Part shown: positions 26,717 through 35,646 of the stretch, piece by piece | Layout: every line of letters begins with the position of its first letter | Position numbering within the stretch: the stretch's first letter is position 1 | Assembly: GCA_016219965.1 (NCBI GenBank) | Contig: JACRJM010000007.1 | Coordinates: 62,001-126,000, forward strand | Direction: 5' to 3' | Origin: Candidatus Schekmanbacteria bacterium | GTDB lineage: Bacteria; Schekmanbacteria; GWA2-38-11; J061 | DNA length: 64,000 bases | Program-made: the position numbers and the translations under genes | The notes under the pieces: generated by a model | Told to the model about the DNA's origin: nothing | What the model saw: the letters and a program-made list of their open reading frames with translations, nothing else | Databases searched by the model: none

Positions 26717-27451
26717 ATGACAGAAGATAAAATTTATCTATCAGTTGTAGCTCCAGCCTTTAATGAAGAAGAAAGTATAGAAAAAGTCGTAAGGTATTGG
26801 AGTAGAATTTTAAATGAAAACAGCATAAAAGGTGAAATTGTTATAACTGATGATGGAAGCAGTGACAGGACTAAGGAAATTCTTCTTAAGCTTAAAGAGG
26901 AACTTAAGAACCTTGTGATAGTTCCTCATAAGAATAATCTTGGCTACGGGAAAGCCCTTGCTGATGCTATTGAACATTCAAAAGGAGAGTATGTGGTATC
27001 TCTGGATTCTGACGGTCAATTTGACTTAAAAGAATATCCATCCCTTTTAAATGAAATGGAGAGGGGTGCATTTGATATTGTTACAGGGTTCAGATTTAAG
27101 AAAAAAGATACCTTCTTACGCACATTTGCAAATGGCGGATTAAATTTTATTGTTAAGGTTTTAATGGGAGTTAAATTTAAGGATGCAAACTGTGCATTCA
27201 AGCTTTATAAGGGTAACGTTATCAGAAGTATAAATATTGAGTCAAAGGGATTTCCAACTCCTACAGAAATATTGGTAAAAGCAAAGAATTCCGGATACAG
27301 CATTGGTGAAACAGGAATAACCCACCATGAAAGAGAAGGCGGAGAGACAAAACTAAAGGCATTAAAGGCAATCTATCAAATAACTCTTTTTTTATTTTAT
27401 TTAAAGTTTAAGATTTTTTTGCTCAGAGCAAAGGTAATAAATTCTCTATAG
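26717..27451 (+). CDS. GT2 glycosyltransferase, polyprenyl-phosphate sugar synthase-like
   Basis: A 244-aa GT-A enzyme: SVVAPAFNEEESIEKVV, EIVITDDGSSDRTKEIL, SLDSDGQFDLKEYP and DANCAFKLYKGNVIRS. This is the same plan as the GT2 at 15381, with a C-terminal hydrophobic patch (IYQITLFLFYLKFKIFLL, about 217-234) that may hold it at the membrane. Probable product: polyprenyl-phosphate sugar for the adjacent GT-C. It lies 12 nt before the first sugar nucleotidyltransferase. Confidence 0.88.
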   Translation: MTEDKIYLSVVAPAFNEEESIEKVVRYWSRILNENSIKGEIVITDDGSSDRTKEILLKLKEELKNLVIVPHKNNLGYGKALADAIEHSKGEYVVSLDSDGQFDLKEYPSLLNEMERGAFDIVTGFRFKKKDTFLRTFANGGLNFIVKVLMGVKFKDANCAFKLYKGNVIRSINIESKGFPTPTEILVKAKNSGYSIGETGITHHEREGGETKLKALKAIYQITLFLFYLKFKIFLLRAKVINSL

Positions 27452-27463
27452 GATCAAATAAGT

Positions 27464-28423
27464 GTGGGAACCAATCAAAAAATTGTTGGAGTGATTTTAG
27501 CTGCCGGCAGGGGAAATAGGATGGGTCCCTTAGGCTTAAACATTCCAAAGCCGCTTTTGCCGGTCGGGAATAAACCGGTAATTCATTACCATGTTCAATA
27601 TCTGAAGGAATTGGGGATAGATGAGATAATAGTTGTTGTAGGTTATTTAAAGGAAAAGATTATTGAGTCTCTCGGAGACGGAGAGAAATTTGGAGTAAAG
27701 ATAAGATATATTAATCAGGAAAAGGCTTTAGGAATTGCTCATGCAGTATTGCAACTTGAGGGAATAATCAGTAGCCCCTTTGTTCTTATCCTGGGCGATA
27801 TATTTTTTATTCCAAAGAATTTTACTGATATAATTAAAAATTTTATAGGTAAAAGAGCCGGCGGCATAATCGCAACTATAAAAGAGGATTCTCCGGAAAA
27901 GATAAGAAATAATTTTTCTGTCATGTTAGGTAGTGCCGGAAATGTAATAAGGGTAATTGAAAAACCCATCAAGGTTCAGAACAACTTAAAAGGATGCGGC
28001 ATCTATTGTTTTGGTCTTTCATTTTTTGACGCCCTTAGGAGGACTCCGCGGACCGCAATGAGAGATGAATATGAGATCACCAGTGCATTGCAAATCTTAA
28101 TTGATGATCATTATCCTGTTTATTCAATCGATATTCTTAAGTGGGAATCAAACCTCACATATCCGGAAGATATTTTAAAATGCAACCTGGAATGGCTCAG
28201 ATATTCGGGAATTGCTTCATTGGTTGGTAATGGCTTAAAAATTCATCCTGATGCCAGAATAGTGAATTCTGTTATAGGAGATTATGTAGTGATATCTAAA
28301 CCGATTAATATAGTAAATTCCATTGTCTTCTCTCATACAGAAATTGATGATGATAAAGATTTAATTAATACTGTTTTAGCTGATAATAAGGTAATACGAT
28401 GTAACGATGTAAAATGTTGTTAA
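27464..28423 (+). CDS. Sugar-1-phosphate nucleotidyltransferase (first of a tandem pair)
   Basis: A 319-aa RmlA/GlmU-type nucleotidyltransferase: VILAAGRGNRMGPLG (nucleotide loop), IPKPLLPVGNKPVIH, ILGDIFFIP with the metal aspartate, and IEKPIKVQNNLKGCGIYCF. The C-terminal 60 residues (KIHPDARIVNSVIGDYVVIS) look like the start of a left-handed beta-helix. It activates a sugar phosphate for the glycosyltransferases. GTG start, AGGA upstream. Its sequence RRTPRTAMRDEYEIT recurs exactly in the next gene, indicating duplication. Confidence 0.88.
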   Translation: MGTNQKIVGVILAAGRGNRMGPLGLNIPKPLLPVGNKPVIHYHVQYLKELGIDEIIVVVGYLKEKIIESLGDGEKFGVKIRYINQEKALGIAHAVLQLEGIISSPFVLILGDIFFIPKNFTDIIKNFIGKRAGGIIATIKEDSPEKIRNNFSVMLGSAGNVIRVIEKPIKVQNNLKGCGIYCFGLSFFDALRRTPRTAMRDEYEITSALQILIDDHYPVYSIDILKWESNLTYPEDILKCNLEWLRYSGIASLVGNGLKIHPDARIVNSVIGDYVVISKPINIVNSIVFSHTEIDDDKDLINTVLADNKVIRCNDVKCC

Positions 28424-28454
28424 TGTGAAAAAATATAATGTTAAAGGTGAATAG

Positions 28455-29417
28455 ATGAACTGGGATGGACAGGGAGTAATATTAGCTGCAGGGGTCGGCG
28501 AGAGGGTTAAATCAACCGGACTGCCTAAGTTGAGACCAATGCTGCCAATCGGGAATAAGCCTATAATGCAGCACCAGATTGAGAGCATGAAAAAACTCGG
28601 CATAAATGATATTATCATAGTTGTTGGATATCAGAAGGATCAGATCATTGATTTCTTTAAAGACGGCAGCCAGTTAGGAGTTAAAATAAAATATATAGAG
28701 CAGGAAAAACTTTTGGGGATAGCCCATGCAGTCGGGCAGCTTGAGCCTTATATAAAAAAGCCTTTTATATTATTTCTGGGAGATGTCTTTTTCTATCCTA
28801 AAAACTGGGAATCTCTAATAGATATTTTTGAAAAGCAGAATGCAACGTCTGTTTTAGCAGTTAAAAAAGACACTAATCCAAAATTCAAAGGTCTCCATTT
28901 CGCAGTGCTTCTCCATGATAGCGGGTTAGTAAGAAGGGTTATTGAAAAGCCAAGACACACGGTAAGCCCTTTAAAAGGATGCGGTATATATGTTTTTAGT
29001 ATGTCAATTTTTGATGCAATAAGAAGAACTCCAAGAACTGCGATGAGAGATGAATATGAAATTACGGATTCGATTCAGATATTGATAGATGATGGTTATC
29101 CAATCTACAGCGCCGAAGCAGTAGATTGGTATGTGAATGTATCAAGCCCTTCTGACCTGCTGCTTTGCAATCTGAAATATCTGGCACAAAACAAGGTTCA
29201 GAATATAATCGGAGAGGGGACAATGGTCTGCCCTGATTCTATTATAGAAAATTCAGTGATTGGTAATAATGTAGTTATTGAAAAATCTCTTAATATAAGA
29301 GAGTCAATAGTTTTTGATGATGTTAAATTAACTGAAATCAAGGAGTATAATAAAGTGATTATTATCCCTAATGGAGAAATCCCCTGTCAGATAGATGAAA
29401 GCAGGTTATATGAGTAA
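28455..29417 (+). CDS. Sugar-1-phosphate nucleotidyltransferase (second of a tandem pair)
   Basis: A 320-aa paralogue of the preceding gene: ILAAGVGERVKSTGLPKL, RPMLPIGNKPIMQHQI, FLGDVFFYP, then RRTPRTAMRDEYEIT and ILIDDGYPIYS. The C-terminal beta-helix start is VCPDSIIENSVIGNNVVI. The signature lysine of KPLLP is arginine here (RPMLP), which may change substrate preference. AAAGGTGA lies upstream of the ATG. The next gene begins inside its last codons. Whether the two make different nucleotide sugars or a hetero-oligomer is unknown. Confidence 0.87.
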   Translation: MNWDGQGVILAAGVGERVKSTGLPKLRPMLPIGNKPIMQHQIESMKKLGINDIIIVVGYQKDQIIDFFKDGSQLGVKIKYIEQEKLLGIAHAVGQLEPYIKKPFILFLGDVFFYPKNWESLIDIFEKQNATSVLAVKKDTNPKFKGLHFAVLLHDSGLVRRVIEKPRHTVSPLKGCGIYVFSMSIFDAIRRTPRTAMRDEYEITDSIQILIDDGYPIYSAEAVDWYVNVSSPSDLLLCNLKYLAQNKVQNIIGEGTMVCPDSIIENSVIGNNVVIEKSLNIRESIVFDDVKLTEIKEYNKVIIIPNGEIPCQIDESRLYE

Positions 29418-30801
29418 GGTCTTGTTAATATCACCACCCTGGTGGGACGTATACGGAAAAGTGAATATAAAAAATGTACCATGGGGGAGTCCTCCTACAG
29501 GGCTTGCATGTATTGCAAGCTATTTAGAAAAACATGGAATAAGTGTGCGATTAGTTGACTCCACCTTTTGCCCAAGAGGATGGGAGGAAGTCAAAGATAT
29601 TATAAAGAAGGAAAATCCAGATTTTGTTGGTATTACTTCTACAACCCCGGAGATTATAAATGCCCAGAAGGTAGCTAAGATTGTAAAAGAGAATAATCCC
29701 AATGCAAAAGTTGTCCTAGGTGGGATTCATGCTTCCGCTCTTCCAGAAGAGACTGTATCCAATGAGTATATAGATATAGTCGCTATAGGAGAAGGTGAAG
29801 AGACAATGCTGGAGATCACAGAGGGGAAGCGACTCGATGAAATCAGAGGGATATGTTACAAACAAAATGGAAAGATTCTGAAGACTCCTCCGCGACCTTT
29901 AATTGAAGATTTAGACAGCCTACCCTTCCCCCGTTACGATAAGCTTCCGGTCGAAAGATACGGGAATATGTTTCTTGGCCGATCCATGGGGATAATGAGC
30001 GGCAGGGGATGCCCCTTTCATTGCTCATATTGTTCTGATTATATTGTCCACGGCAGACGTTTTAGGACTCTCAGCGTTAAAAATGTCGTCGACCAGGTTG
30101 AGAATTTAAGGGACACTTATAATGTCAGTTCAATATCTTTTTGGGATGATAATTTTACAGTTAGTCCCAAAAGGGTCTATGAAATCTCTGAAGAGATTAT
30201 AAAAAGAAAACTCAATATAAGATGGTTCTGTATGTCAAGGGTTGATACAGTCTCATATGAGCTGCTTAAAAAGATGAAGGAATCCGGATGTATAATGATT
30301 GGCTTGGGAATCGAATCAGGAGATCAAAAGATACTCGATGGTGTTGGAAAAGGTATTACAATTGAAGGAGTAAAAAGAACTGTAGCATGGTGTAATGAGA
30401 TAGGAATATCCGTGGTAGGATATTTTTTACTTGGACTTCCTTACGATACAGAGGAATCCATGGATAAAACCTTAGCTTTATCCAGAGGATTAAATCTCGA
30501 TGTTGCAATCTTTTCGCTTCTAATTCCTTTCCCTGGGACAGATGTATGGGAAATGGCAAAGGAAGGGAAAGTTCTTAAATGTTTGGCAAAAGATTGGTCA
30601 GAATTTAAGAGATATGGAGACCCGATAATAGAACTTGAACATGTTTCAAAAGAGGTTTTAAAAAAATATCAAAAGAAAGCAATAAAGGGATTCTATCTAA
30701 GACCCAAGTATTTCTGGCATATTTTGAAAAAGACCAAAACCAGGGAAGATTTCATCAGAAACTTCAAAATGGCCATTTCTTTACTGGGATTCATCAAGTA
30801 A
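29410..30801 (+). CDS. B12-binding radical SAM protein
   Basis: A 463-aa protein from ATG 29410 (ATG 29395 is also possible). N-terminal cobalamin-binding Rossmann domain (about 1-135: VLLISPPWWDVYG, PPTGLACIASYLEKHG, VVLGGIHASALPEE), then a radical-SAM core with C201-x3-C205-x2-C208 (GRGCPFHCSYCSDY), ISFWDDNFTVSPKRVYE and MIGLGIESGDQKILDGVGKG. This class performs methylations and rearrangements on unactivated carbons in glycan, lipid and hopanoid pathways. The DxH motif for cobalt ligation is not evident. It overlaps the nucleotidyltransferase by 8 nt, so it likely acts in the same sugar pathway. Confidence 0.92.
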   Translation: MSKVLLISPPWWDVYGKVNIKNVPWGSPPTGLACIASYLEKHGISVRLVDSTFCPRGWEEVKDIIKKENPDFVGITSTTPEIINAQKVAKIVKENNPNAKVVLGGIHASALPEETVSNEYIDIVAIGEGEETMLEITEGKRLDEIRGICYKQNGKILKTPPRPLIEDLDSLPFPRYDKLPVERYGNMFLGRSMGIMSGRGCPFHCSYCSDYIVHGRRFRTLSVKNVVDQVENLRDTYNVSSISFWDDNFTVSPKRVYEISEEIIKRKLNIRWFCMSRVDTVSYELLKKMKESGCIMIGLGIESGDQKILDGVGKGITIEGVKRTVAWCNEIGISVVGYFLLGLPYDTEESMDKTLALSRGLNLDVAIFSLLIPFPGTDVWEMAKEGKVLKCLAKDWSEFKRYGDPIIELEHVSKEVLKKYQKKAIKGFYLRPKYFWHILKKTKTREDFIRNFKMAISLLGFIK

Positions 30802-30857
30802 CTTATGAGCAACATAATGGGTTATGGCTTAACATCTGATAATTTTTAGCAAACAAA

Positions 30858-31793
30858 ATGGGAAAATATAAAAGAGCATTAGTAACAGGAGGAGCTGGTT
30901 TTATAGGCTCTAATATTTCAAAAGCACTACTTGCGCAAGGTCTTAAGGTTACAATAATCGATAACCTGTCAATGGGAAAAGCAGAGAATATCCCAGAGGG
31001 AGCAACTTTTATAAAAGGAGATATTCTCGATGAAAGTTTACTAAAAGAGATAATCCCTTCTGTTGATATAATTTTTCACGAGGCAGCCAAGGTCAGTATC
31101 AGAGAATCTGTAAAACAGTTTTACGATGATGCAAATAATAATTTAATGGGCACATTGAATTTATTGAAGAGCTGCTGTAACAGTTCGGTCAAGAAGTTTG
31201 TCTATGCTTCCTCAATGGCAGTTTATGCTGATAGTGAAACCTGCATTCCAATAAATGAAGATTATATCAAGGAACCTATTTCCCCTTATGGAATTTCAAA
31301 ACTTGCTTCAGAAAAGTATTGCCTTAATATAGCAAACGAGATCGGTATGGATTGCATCATACTAAGGTACTTCAATACGTACGGGCAAGGCCAGACTTTA
31401 ACACCCTATGTAGGCGTTATCACCATTTTTATAAATAATATTCTCCATGGCAAACCACCTATAATATTTGGAAGCGGAAACCAGAAGCGAGACTTCATTT
31501 ATGTTGGAGATGTTGTACAAGCTAATTTGAAAGCAATGGAATGGAGCGGGTCTAAAGGAATATTCAATATAGGCACAGGAGAGCCAAAATCCGTTAATGA
31601 AATTGCCGGAATTCTGTGTAAAAAAATGAACCCCGATCTAAAACCAGTTTATGAGCAGGAAAAGCAGGGAGAATTAAAAAATTCCATCGCAGATCTGACA
31701 AAGGCAAAGAAAGATCTTGGATATTATCCATCAGAAAAGTTTGAGGAAAAAATAGATGAGGTCATTACCTGGTGGAAAAATAAAAAAACATGA
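30858..31793 (+). CDS. NAD-dependent epimerase/dehydratase (UDP-glucose 4-epimerase-like)
   Basis: A 311-aa extended short-chain dehydrogenase. The nucleotide-binding loop is VTGGAGFIGSN (TGGAGFIG, residues 10-17). Catalytic residues are present: S118/S119 in YASSMAVYAD and Y144-x3-K148 in SPYGISKLASEKY. The substrate region has LRYFNTYGQGQ and FGSGNQKRDFIYVGDVV. It probably epimerises or dehydrates a nucleotide sugar. Its TGA overlaps the ATG of the broken GT2 start at 31790. Confidence 0.93.
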   Translation: MGKYKRALVTGGAGFIGSNISKALLAQGLKVTIIDNLSMGKAENIPEGATFIKGDILDESLLKEIIPSVDIIFHEAAKVSIRESVKQFYDDANNNLMGTLNLLKSCCNSSVKKFVYASSMAVYADSETCIPINEDYIKEPISPYGISKLASEKYCLNIANEIGMDCIILRYFNTYGQGQTLTPYVGVITIFINNILHGKPPIIFGSGNQKRDFIYVGDVVQANLKAMEWSGSKGIFNIGTGEPKSVNEIAGILCKKMNPDLKPVYEQEKQGELKNSIADLTKAKKDLGYYPSEKFEEKIDEVITWWKNKKT

Positions 31794-31849
31794 ATCTTAT
31801 AGTCCAGATCCCATGCTTTAATGAAGAAAACCCCTTCCCGTTACACTAA
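31790..31849 (+). pseudogene. Truncated and frameshifted GT2 N-terminus
   Basis: ATG 31790 (overlapping the epimerase stop as ATGA) opens MNLIVQIPCFNEEN, the canonical GT2 N-terminus, then stops at 31847-31849. Restoring one base in the AAAACCCC run at about 31827-31834 gives ENTLPVTLRHAMS, which continues the GT2 pattern seen at 59618 (MTKLIIQIPCLNEEE, then SLPVTLSALP). The match ends where the GT-C gene at 31858 begins. This is a fossil of a deleted donor synthase, once coupled to the epimerase. Confidence 0.75.
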
Positions 31850-31857
31850 GACATGCA

Positions 31858-33612
31858 ATGTCTGAATTTAATTCTTCTCCATCCCCTAATGAGAGTTTAA
31901 ATTATTTCTTTTTAAAGCACTCCAAAAAATTTCTAATTCTAATCATTCTCTCAAATTTCATTGTAAAAATGATATATAGCTTGGCTCCACTGCATGTAAT
32001 CCTCACCCATGTGACTTTTGATGACACATTCTACTTTCTTAAAATTGCAAGAAATATAGCATTAAACCATAAGATTTCCTTTGATGGAATAGAGATGACG
32101 AATGGTTTCCAGCCTTTATGGGAGATACTTCTTGTTCCTATTATGTTTTTTGTAAATAATCGTGAAATTGCTCTTTCTTTGTCATTATCTCTTTCCTCGC
32201 TTCTTAGCATGGGGACATTACTTTTTTTATATAAAATCGTAAAGACTCTCTACTCCGACACTGCAGCTTTTTTTGCAGTTATTATTTGGGGGACAAATAT
32301 AGAATTAATAAGGATGGAAACATCTGGTATGGAGTTCAGCCTCAGCTGCGTGATGCTATCATGGATTATATATTTTTATGTAACGCGGTTTAAATTAAAC
32401 AAGAATCCCAGAGGACGTGATTATTCTCTATTAGGCCTTCTTACAGGATTCGTTATTCTTGCGCGGACAGATGCTATTTTTATTACATTCTCTTTTTTCA
32501 TATTAATATGTTTTGCAAAGAAAGATCGCATCAAATCTTTATTGAGGTTTTCTGTTTTCACCTCAATCATTTTACTTCCATATTTTGCATGGAACATCAT
32601 TTATTTCGGAAAATTAATGCCTATAAGTGGAGCTGTGAAGGAGTGGATGTCAAACTTAATCATTACACAAACTTACAATGGTTATTTTAGCTTGAGTTAC
32701 ATTAAGAATTTTATTTTTTATCAGGCTTGGCAAGGGTTTTTAAGTGTCACATGGATTTTCAATAGTTATTTCACACCATTCAGGGAATATCTTCCTTTCC
32801 TTGAAAGGAATTTTGAAATAAAAGTCGCATTACTTTTAGTCTTATTCATATTATTTATCATAATCTACTCTATAGTTTCCTACAGAGAAAAGTCTGCGCT
32901 TTTAAAGAGCTTAAATTATTTATCCCCAATATTTTTATTCATTTTGTTCCATTATACTTACTATCATTTTTATAGCTTCTGGGAATCCATGAGTACTTAC
33001 TACGCTGTTGAATATTTGGTCGCCATTATTATTATCTCAATGTCTTTGGATTTCTTTTTCACTGAAATAATTAAAAAAGCAATAAGTAATGAAACCATAT
33101 TCAAGGGAGTAACGTTTTCTTTAATATTTTTCATGACAATATATTTATATATTCTATTAGGAAATTATGGAGTTAAAAATAAATTAAGAACCGGCGACAG
33201 TTTAAAAGCTCCTGCTATAACCTGGCCTGCAGATGAGATGCTTGAAGCAGCAAAGTGGATAAATGCAAATGTTGAAAAAGGTACCAGAGTTGGCTGCTGG
33301 GATGCAGGTATTATTGGTTACTTTACTGATTGTCATGTGATTTGCCTAGATGGATTAGTCAATGATTTCGAATTACTTAAGTTCAAAAAAAATGGGAAAT
33401 TTGATAAATATATAAAAGAGAAGAATATTGCCTATATTGCTCAATTTTTTAATGAAGATGAGTTGAATAATCCAATCCCCTTCAGACGGGCTTATACTGA
33501 AATTATGGAGTTTAATAAAATAAGATATTCAGATTATTTCAGCTCATCAATCAGCTTAATCTATCGTAAAGAATCAGGCTTCAGAGATTTCTACGTCTAT
33601 AAATTGAGATAA
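31858..33612 (+). CDS. GT-C-type membrane glycosyltransferase
   Basis: A 584-aa polytopic protein with roughly ten to eleven helices. The first loop has the acidic pair in VTFDDTFYFLKIARNIALN, then TNGFQPLWEILLVP, both hallmarks of the GT39/DUF-type GT-C group; GFVILARTDAIFITFSFF is the mid-protein signature. The soluble end carries AAKWINANVEKGTRVGCWDA and IGYFTDCHVICLDGLVND, a motif shared with the proteins at 41825 (FDIGAIKYFSNHNIVDLGGL). Converges on 33616 with a 3-nt gap. ATG 31858 is in a fossil GT2 region. Confidence 0.82.
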   Translation: MSEFNSSPSPNESLNYFFLKHSKKFLILIILSNFIVKMIYSLAPLHVILTHVTFDDTFYFLKIARNIALNHKISFDGIEMTNGFQPLWEILLVPIMFFVNNREIALSLSLSLSSLLSMGTLLFLYKIVKTLYSDTAAFFAVIIWGTNIELIRMETSGMEFSLSCVMLSWIIYFYVTRFKLNKNPRGRDYSLLGLLTGFVILARTDAIFITFSFFILICFAKKDRIKSLLRFSVFTSIILLPYFAWNIIYFGKLMPISGAVKEWMSNLIITQTYNGYFSLSYIKNFIFYQAWQGFLSVTWIFNSYFTPFREYLPFLERNFEIKVALLLVLFILFIIIYSIVSYREKSALLKSLNYLSPIFLFILFHYTYYHFYSFWESMSTYYAVEYLVAIIIISMSLDFFFTEIIKKAISNETIFKGVTFSLIFFMTIYLYILLGNYGVKNKLRTGDSLKAPAITWPADEMLEAAKWINANVEKGTRVGCWDAGIIGYFTDCHVICLDGLVNDFELLKFKKNGKFDKYIKEKNIAYIAQFFNEDELNNPIPFRRAYTEIMEFNKIRYSDYFSSSISLIYRKESGFRDFYVYKLR

Positions 33613-33615
33613 AAT

Positions 33616-35640
33616 CTACTGTATATAACCAAGTGCCTTTAACTTTTTAAGCATGTTCTCGTCCGCTGTTGAAGTAACTTTGTTAGATTTTGTGCTTAAA
33701 GGTCCTTCATAGGTGTTGATATAATTGAGAGGATTTTTACTAATGAAGCTGGATTTAAAAGCATCTATAATTGTTTTTCCATCCATATCTTTCCCGACAG
33801 GCAACCCCATTGAATATAATATAGTTGGGGTTATATCCAATGTAGTTGGAGCGATGCTTTCAAAGTTGAGAATAAAAAAACATTTTTTTACTAATAATGG
33901 TGTGTTATCGCCAAAAATTGTTTTTGCTGTTTTTTTCAAAACCCTTGCTATTTTAATATCCAAAGCCGGAAATATAAATTTACTTTTTATATTTTTACCG
34001 CTCATCAAAATTATACCTTCATTTGCATGTTCACCTGAAGTATCATCAATGCTTAAAATGTCAGTCAATGGAAATGTTTCACCTGCAATTTTTATATGAG
34101 TTTTATAAAATTCTTTTAGTGCTTCATCATTTGAATAAGCAAATAGATCTATTTTTGAGTCCTCCCAGCGTTTTTCTTTCATATCTTTTCCACTGATTAC
34201 CTTTGAAAAGATATTTTCGCCATTCTCTAAAATTTTTAAATCAGCCAAGGCCTTCATTATTTCGGATTTAATTCTTTCTTCATCTTCACCTGGGTTTACT
34301 ATACCAGTAGTTTCTCTTCCCTTAAGGTTAAGGCAAACCCCTTTTATCTGGTAATTCTTTTCTATCCCTGCACTGAAGGCTTTTGCTTCTGAGAAATCTA
34401 TTTCCTGAAAATTATTTTTAAATGACAAAAAACCTGTTATGTCTAAAATTTTATCAACATCAACAGCAACATGGGGGAAAGTCTGCGCCTGAGCACCGTG
34501 ATCTGATAGAATTATCAACATAGTATTATCATCAATATTTTTTGTTAAATCTCCAATCATCTTATCTACTTCAATATAATGGTACTCAATCACTTCCCCA
34601 TATTTCTTAACATCGCTGTCATTCATCCCCCATATTTTATAATCATATTTTTGAGGTTCCATATATTTCCAAAAATAGTGCTGAACAGCGTCTGTGCTGT
34701 GTGTATATACACCTAAAAAATCTGTCGGGGTTTTCCCTCTCATATAAGATGTTGCTGCGCTCAGCTTTCTTACATCATTCAGTAATTCTTCTTTCACATG
34801 AAAAAGATTGTCCTCAGTTTTTTGAGTTATAAATTTTTTATTCATCTCATCTATATCTTTTTGAATTTCTGACGGATAAGTTTTATCCTTTTCATCTGCT
34901 GTTAACCGGCTTATGACATAACCATTAACTTTTTCTGGCGGAAAAGTAACATACCAATCAATCAAACCTACGGTTTTTTTATTTTCAGAAAGGATATTCC
35001 ATATTGCTTTAACCTTCCTGTGGTAACTTTTTACAGGGACAGATTCATAAGTTCCTGGTTCGCGTACAGTGTGATCAAATACGCCATGTTTTTCTGCAAC
35101 TTTTCCTGTGGCAATAGATGTCCAAACAAGAGGAGAAGTCGCTCTTTCTGCACAGCGTAGTTGTCCCCAGTAGCTCTGGTTAAGTAGCTCCCTAAAAGCA
35201 GGAAGTTCTCCTTTTTCAACTAAAGGAATTAGTACATTCCATGTTGCACCATCAAGACCTATTAAAAATACTTTTGTAGTTTTCGGATCGATATTTGAGT
35301 CTTTGTGAAAACTCATACCCTGATTTATTAAGATAACGCTGAGAACAAAAACAATGAGGCAGAGCAACATAAGAAATAAGGGGATTTTTTTAATTGCTAC
35401 AGGCCTAGTCTCTTTTCCCGGATTTGAAAGAGATCTAAAATATTTTGCAAAAATAATATGGATTATAATTCCGCAAAACGTGAATATAAAACAATAGAGA
35501 GAGATTATATAAATTGAAATTATTGTTTTGTAATACGGGAGTAGAATAGCATCATAAGCATTGATATATGAAATACTGCCCCTGACCCCAAAAAAAAGCC
35601 CGGCTAAGAAAAATAGTAATACAAGTATTAGATTAACCAT
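33616..35640 (-). CDS. Membrane-anchored alkaline-phosphatase-superfamily phosphodiesterase
   Basis: A 674-aa protein. Three hydrophobic segments at about 2-19, 41-65 and 86-106, then an extracytoplasmic type I phosphodiesterase/nucleotide pyrophosphatase domain. Metal-binding D130 is in VFLIGLDGATWN; the nucleophile is T174 in SPLVWTSIATGK; further metal ligands are in GVYTHSTDAVQHYFW and ILSDHGAQAQT. It may hydrolyse or transfer a phospho-group on a lipid-linked glycan. It ends in KKLKALGYIQ, a C-terminal motif shared with 46126. It is the last gene of a minus-strand run. Confidence 0.85.
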   Translation of the reverse strand: MVNLILVLLFFLAGLFFGVRGSISYINAYDAILLPYYKTIISIYIISLYCFIFTFCGIIIHIIFAKYFRSLSNPGKETRPVAIKKIPLFLMLLCLIVFVLSVILINQGMSFHKDSNIDPKTTKVFLIGLDGATWNVLIPLVEKGELPAFRELLNQSYWGQLRCAERATSPLVWTSIATGKVAEKHGVFDHTVREPGTYESVPVKSYHRKVKAIWNILSENKKTVGLIDWYVTFPPEKVNGYVISRLTADEKDKTYPSEIQKDIDEMNKKFITQKTEDNLFHVKEELLNDVRKLSAATSYMRGKTPTDFLGVYTHSTDAVQHYFWKYMEPQKYDYKIWGMNDSDVKKYGEVIEYHYIEVDKMIGDLTKNIDDNTMLIILSDHGAQAQTFPHVAVDVDKILDITGFLSFKNNFQEIDFSEAKAFSAGIEKNYQIKGVCLNLKGRETTGIVNPGEDEERIKSEIMKALADLKILENGENIFSKVISGKDMKEKRWEDSKIDLFAYSNDEALKEFYKTHIKIAGETFPLTDILSIDDTSGEHANEGIILMSGKNIKSKFIFPALDIKIARVLKKTAKTIFGDNTPLLVKKCFFILNFESIAPTTLDITPTILYSMGLPVGKDMDGKTIIDAFKSSFISKNPLNYINTYEGPLSTKSNKVTSTADENMLKKLKALGYIQ

Positions 35641-35646
35641 AAATTA

